Position numbers and translations under genes: made by a program. A stretch of DNA of 64,000 nucleotides from assembly GCA_964445105.1 (NCBI GenBank), contig CAYUJS010000004.1, positions 13,251-77,250 on the forward strand, read 5' to 3'. Under the pieces are notes generated by a model, which worked only from the letters and a program-made list of their open reading frames with translations, was not told where the DNA came from and did not search any database. Shown here piece by piece: positions 60,725 through 64,000 of this stretch. The stretch comes from CAWBNS01 sp964445105. Lineage in GTDB: Bacteria > Chlamydiota > Chlamydiia > Chlamydiales > JAJFMA01. Position 1 is the first letter of the stretch; every line of letters starts with the position of its first letter.

Positions 60725-61645
60725 GTGGAATCTATAAAGCTTAAGCAGGCCGAGATGAATCAGGTTATGCGATCTTCTTGCGGGGTCGGCCTATTTATGC
60801 TAGCGCTAAAGACCTATGCCTATTTCATTACGGGTTCTGCCGCAATTTTATCGGATGCTTCGGAGTCGGTGATTCATATGTTTGCGGTAGGCTTTGCAGC
60901 CTATAGTATGTGGCTTAGTTTTAAACCGGCGGACGAAAACCATCCCTATGGTCATGACAAGATTACCTTTTTTTCTGCAGGGTTCGAAGGCGCTATGATT
61001 ATCTTTGCAGCGCTCTACATCTTATACGAATCGGCCTCTAAAATTATTTTTGGTTCGCCCTTGCAAAATATCGGCGAGGGGGTAATCTACACGCTGGTCG
61101 CTGTGTTCATCAATTTAGCTCTGGCGTTGTATCTGCTGCGCAAAGGCAAAGTGCACGATTCGCTGATTTTAAAAGCTAATGGCAAACATACGCTAGCGGA
61201 TTGTTGGACGGGGGTGGCTGTGATTATCGCTCTGGTACTGGTGGAGGTGACTGGTATCACTCTTTTCGATCCATTGGTAGCTATCTTTGCTGCTCTCAAT
61301 ATCCTCTGGATTGGCAGCAAACTGCTGACACAAAGCGTGGGCGGTTTAATGGACAAAGCTGATGCAAACATGCAGCAGCGCATCGATGAGATTCTAGCTG
61401 CCGAGACCAAAAAACACTGTCTTGAGTACCACCACCTTCGTCATCGTCTTGTAGGCAACAGGCTTTTCATCGATTTTCATCTACTTTTTCCAGAAGAAAC
61501 AACGATCTTAAAAGCGCACGAGATAGCCTCCGAAATCGAACATCTACTAACCTTCCAAATAGGCAAGGTGGTAGAGGTCACCAGTCACCTCGAGCCTTTG
61601 GAGCACCACAACCTGATTCACGACCGTTTCGGTTTGCTCATATGA
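60725..61645 (+). CDS. Cation diffusion facilitator family metal exporter
   Basis: A 306-residue CDF transporter. The signature SAAILSDASESVIH has the metal Asp of TM2, HPYGHDKITFFSAGFEG has the TM3 region, and ADCWTGVAV has the second His/Asp site in TM5. A cytosolic C-terminal domain is present (about 210-300). Exports zinc, iron or manganese. A GTG at 60725 opens the frame; an ATG at 60755, with GCAGG upstream, is as likely the true start. It overlaps the ABC transporter by four bases. Confidence 0.87.
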   Translation: MESIKLKQAEMNQVMRSSCGVGLFMLALKTYAYFITGSAAILSDASESVIHMFAVGFAAYSMWLSFKPADENHPYGHDKITFFSAGFEGAMIIFAALYILYESASKIIFGSPLQNIGEGVIYTLVAVFINLALALYLLRKGKVHDSLILKANGKHTLADCWTGVAVIIALVLVEVTGITLFDPLVAIFAALNILWIGSKLLTQSVGGLMDKADANMQQRIDEILAAETKKHCLEYHHLRHRLVGNRLFIDFHLLFPEETTILKAHEIASEIEHLLTFQIGKVVEVTSHLEPLEHHNLIHDRFGLLI

Positions 61646-63387
61646 TCCGTGGTATAGTAGATAAATATATAGCGTTTCTAGATGTGGCAGAAAGAAGGCG
61701 TCTCCGATGGGTCCTCGCACTTATTTTGGCTGGCGCACTAGGCGAGTCTGCTGGACTTGCATTGGTGTTGCCTTATATCGGTTTTTTGCAACAAGTGTCG
61801 GTGGAAAATGCGTCCCTCTTCTCTTTTGCTTTGTTTGTCAGCGCGGCGTTTTTATTGGTGATCCTTGGCCGTGTGGGCATGCAACTTTGGGTGAGCCGGA
61901 CGATCACAGAATTTACTTATCAGGCGGGCGAAAACCACTCCAAGAGGCTTTTTCAACGCTATCTCATGGTCGATTATCAGCACTTTACCTCTAAAAATTC
62001 CAGCGTGCTCGTGAAAAACTGCACGCACTCTATGGATGAGGCGGCTTACGGGCTCCTGCTTTTTTTGCAGCTCATTTCGTCTTTGTGTATCGCTCTGGGT
62101 CTTACCATTGTGCTGCTCATAGACAACACATTTGCCACGCTTATTTTAGCTAGCGCTTTTACTTGTCTCAGTGTCCCTATCTATCAGTACTTCAAACAAA
62201 AGCAGCGCCAAGCTGGCATGCAGCGCGACGCAACGTTAGGGGAGATCCACAAATTAACTACGGAGGCGTTTCAGTGTTTCAAAGAGGTGCATCTGTACGG
62301 TAAATGGGGCTATTTTGAACAACGCTTCGCCCAACATGCTAAACGTCTCAAAAGGGCCAATGTCGACAGCACCTTTTACCCTTCGCTCCCTACCCCTTGT
62401 ATCGAGGCGGTGGCCATGTGTGCATTAATAGGTTTGGTCCTCTGGTTCCTTTGGATCGACGTCCCCTTACAACAGCTCGTGCCACAACTGATTTTCTATG
62501 GGGTCATCGGCAGACGCCTCTTACCCAGCCTGCACCAGACCATCTATTTCGGCATGGCTTTGCAGAAATTGCAACCCTGTATGGAGTTGGTGCATAGAGA
62601 ATACGAGCAGACTCTGCTGTCTGCGACTCAGTCGGCTGCCTCTGCTCCGTTCGAGCACAAAATTGAAATTAAAGACCTATCGTTTGCCTATGAGCCCCCA
62701 CAGCTTGCTTTAGCAGGGGTCTCTTTCAGCTTGTTGCGCAATCAATCGGTCGCGCTTGTGGGCCCTTCGGGATCGGGCAAAAGTACGATAGTAGAGATCC
62801 TCACCTCTCTTCTCAGAGCTACCCAAGGCCATTTTTTCGTCGACGATCAACGCGCACCCGATCTTACAGCACTGCGCCATCAGATTGGTTACGTTCCCCA
62901 GATGGTCAATCTCATCGACGACACATTGCAAAGCAATATTGCCTTTGGTGAAGAGCTCGTCGATCCCGTCCGCTTGCAGAATGCGCTAAAAATGGCGCAT
63001 CTTGATGAATGGCTTGCTCAGCTACCACAAGGATTGCAAACGGTGATCGGCGAGCGCGGCGTTAAGCTCTCCGGTGGACAAAGACAACGCTTAGGGATTG
63101 CCCGTGCTCTTTACTTCGATCCGCAAATCATTATTTTTGATGAGGCTACTGCTTCCTTAGACGCCATCTCTGAACGCATCATTGCCGAAAATATATTGGA
63201 AATTGCAGGACATAAAACTATCCTTGCTATCGCGCACCGTATTAGCACCATCAAGAACTTTGATCGGATCTATGTGCTAAACGAAGGACGCATTATCGAC
63301 TCAGGCAAGCACCAGGAGCTGATAGCTAGATGTGGGTTATACCGAGAGATGCACGACCGCTCTAGTAATCAGGACATTCTTCTATAA
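61642..63387 (+). CDS. ABC transporter, PglK/WlaB-like lipid-linked oligosaccharide flippase
   Basis: A 581-residue half-transporter with a six-helix membrane domain (about 1-320) and one ATPase domain: Walker A GPSGSGKST, signature LSGGQRQRLGIARAL, Walker B IIIFDEATASLD and switch AHRIS. Near residue 110 LMVDYQHFTSKNSSVLVKN closely follows the PglK segment LNINYEKFTQKN. PglK flips undecaprenyl-linked glycans across the inner membrane. MsbA-type lipid export is the alternative. Context with wbpA/wbpE supports a surface-glycan role. Confidence 0.8.
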   Translation: MIRGIVDKYIAFLDVAERRRLRWVLALILAGALGESAGLALVLPYIGFLQQVSVENASLFSFALFVSAAFLLVILGRVGMQLWVSRTITEFTYQAGENHSKRLFQRYLMVDYQHFTSKNSSVLVKNCTHSMDEAAYGLLLFLQLISSLCIALGLTIVLLIDNTFATLILASAFTCLSVPIYQYFKQKQRQAGMQRDATLGEIHKLTTEAFQCFKEVHLYGKWGYFEQRFAQHAKRLKRANVDSTFYPSLPTPCIEAVAMCALIGLVLWFLWIDVPLQQLVPQLIFYGVIGRRLLPSLHQTIYFGMALQKLQPCMELVHREYEQTLLSATQSAASAPFEHKIEIKDLSFAYEPPQLALAGVSFSLLRNQSVALVGPSGSGKSTIVEILTSLLRATQGHFFVDDQRAPDLTALRHQIGYVPQMVNLIDDTLQSNIAFGEELVDPVRLQNALKMAHLDEWLAQLPQGLQTVIGERGVKLSGGQRQRLGIARALYFDPQIIIFDEATASLDAISERIIAENILEIAGHKTILAIAHRISTIKNFDRIYVLNEGRIIDSGKHQELIARCGLYREMHDRSSNQDILL

Positions 63388-63980
63388 AATGCGTAGTCCG
63401 CATACTGCAAAAGTTCTTGATCGCCTCTGGTGTCGCCGTAGGCGTATAGGATATAATCTTTTTTAGGTCCGACTAGCTCTTGGAGCCTACGCACTTTTTC
63501 AGGACCCCAGCAGTTCTTACCGACCAATTGCCCAGTAATGCACTGGTTAGAGTCGATTTCAAGGCGGCTAGTGGCTATTTTGTCAAACCCCACAAGCTGT
63601 GACCATGGCAGCAGATAGGCGTCGATGGAGGCACTTACAAGTATGCACAGGTGGCCCTGCTGGCGATGCCATCTAAATCTTTCCATTGCCTCTGGTTTAA
63701 GATGCTTCGACAGATGACTTTTCGCAAAGTCGATGCCCAATTGGCGTATTTCGTGTGCGGCTTTTCCTCCAAAAAAATTCCTTAAGACCCGCTCTTTCAT
63801 GGGCTGTCGGCTTGCCCCTGTAAAGGCGTCTTTCAGTAGCCAAGGAGATAGCAGTGCTAGCATTCTCATACACTTCCAGAGGCCGTGGGTGTAGATCAGA
63901 AAAGGCAAAAGCGTATCGTGATGGGTGAGGGTACCATCAAAGTCAAAAGCGGCGACAACAGAGTGGGTATGATCAATCAT
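63369..63980 (-). CDS. HAD-superfamily IB phosphatase
   Basis: A 203-residue hydrolase with motif I AAFDFDGTLTHHDT (nucleophile Asp16-type position), motif II SAS near 117, and a C-terminal YAYGDTRGDQELLQYADYAF motif IV. It resembles the HAD-IB group that includes phosphoserine- and lipid-phosphate phosphatases. Substrate unknown. Tail-to-tail overlap of 19 bases with the ABC transporter gene. Confidence 0.83.
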   Translation of the reverse strand: MIDHTHSVVAAFDFDGTLTHHDTLLPFLIYTHGLWKCMRMLALLSPWLLKDAFTGASRQPMKERVLRNFFGGKAAHEIRQLGIDFAKSHLSKHLKPEAMERFRWHRQQGHLCILVSASIDAYLLPWSQLVGFDKIATSRLEIDSNQCITGQLVGKNCWGPEKVRRLQELVGPKKDYILYAYGDTRGDQELLQYADYAFYRRMS

Positions 63981-64000
63981 GCAGAGTATTATGTCAGATT

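Overview
The window looks like part of the chromosome of an environmental (Parachlamydiales-type) member of the Chlamydiae. The evidence is a chlamydial type III secretion cluster in the order cdsD / cdsE-F-G-(CT668-like)-N-O-P, the chlamydial neighbours psd, mnmE and nth, a gpmA-nifS-nifU run, rodA and birA close together, an IncA-like coiled-coil protein, and several proteins with the paired hydrophobic segments typical of inclusion-membrane or secreted proteins. Base composition is close to half GC, with AT-rich patches around 13.7-14.4 kb and 55.2-57.8 kb. Lineage is inferred from gene content only.

Layout. 0-7.2 kb: a likely effector island with a patatin phospholipase, two paralogous hairpin-membrane proteins that share its N-terminal module (one internally triplicated), and a J-domain protein. 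7.2-10.9 kb: psd, a small exported protein, mnmE and nth. 10.9-13.7 kb: a SycD-like chaperone translationally coupled to a membrane-anchored protein carrying a LanM-type lanthipeptide dehydratase/kinase domain. 14-15.4 kb: a 127-bp MITE, then an unknown gene and its decayed tandem copy. 15.7-19.8 kb: gpmA, NifS-like and NifU-like genes that have lost their key sulfur-transfer residues, and dnaB. 19.8-27.4 kb: a giant MORN-repeat protein, an Fsr-like MFS carrier, gmhA, lpxK and a glutamate-type symporter. 27.5-32.8 kb: an exported GH8 glycosidase, a small protein, rodA, a glycosyltransferase and birA. 32.8-34.5 kb: an accessory patch around tRNA-Ser(GGA) with a broken AbiEii gene and an IS-like remnant flanked by an 8-bp direct repeat. 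35-37.6 kb: a ZnuACB-type metal importer with a palindromic operator candidate, then tRNA-Ser(GCT). 37.7-45.4 kb: a PAS/coiled-coil protein, an IncA-like protein, RluA-family synthase, rpsT, a CocE-like hydrolase and a LicC-like nucleotidyltransferase. 45.5-54.7 kb: an unknown chlamydial gene, rluB and the T3SS cluster. 55.2-57.8 kb: a U-box-like/Sel1 protein and a frameshifted gene. 58-64 kb: wbpE and wbpA, a CDF metal transporter, a PglK-like ABC flippase and a HAD phosphatase.

Two families of small non-coding elements run through the window: a 127-bp MITE (two copies plus a lone end) and a separate 110-160-bp palindromic intergenic repeat (eight copies, all in gaps between genes). The most interesting coding finding is the LanM-kinase-like protein with a TM hairpin and its own T3SS-type chaperone. 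It is probably a secreted effector that reuses a lantibiotic dehydratase fold without a cyclase. Next are the co-degenerate NifS/NifU pair, the GH8 enzyme, and the wbpA/wbpE/pglK-like surface-glycan genes, which would be unusual for Chlamydiae.
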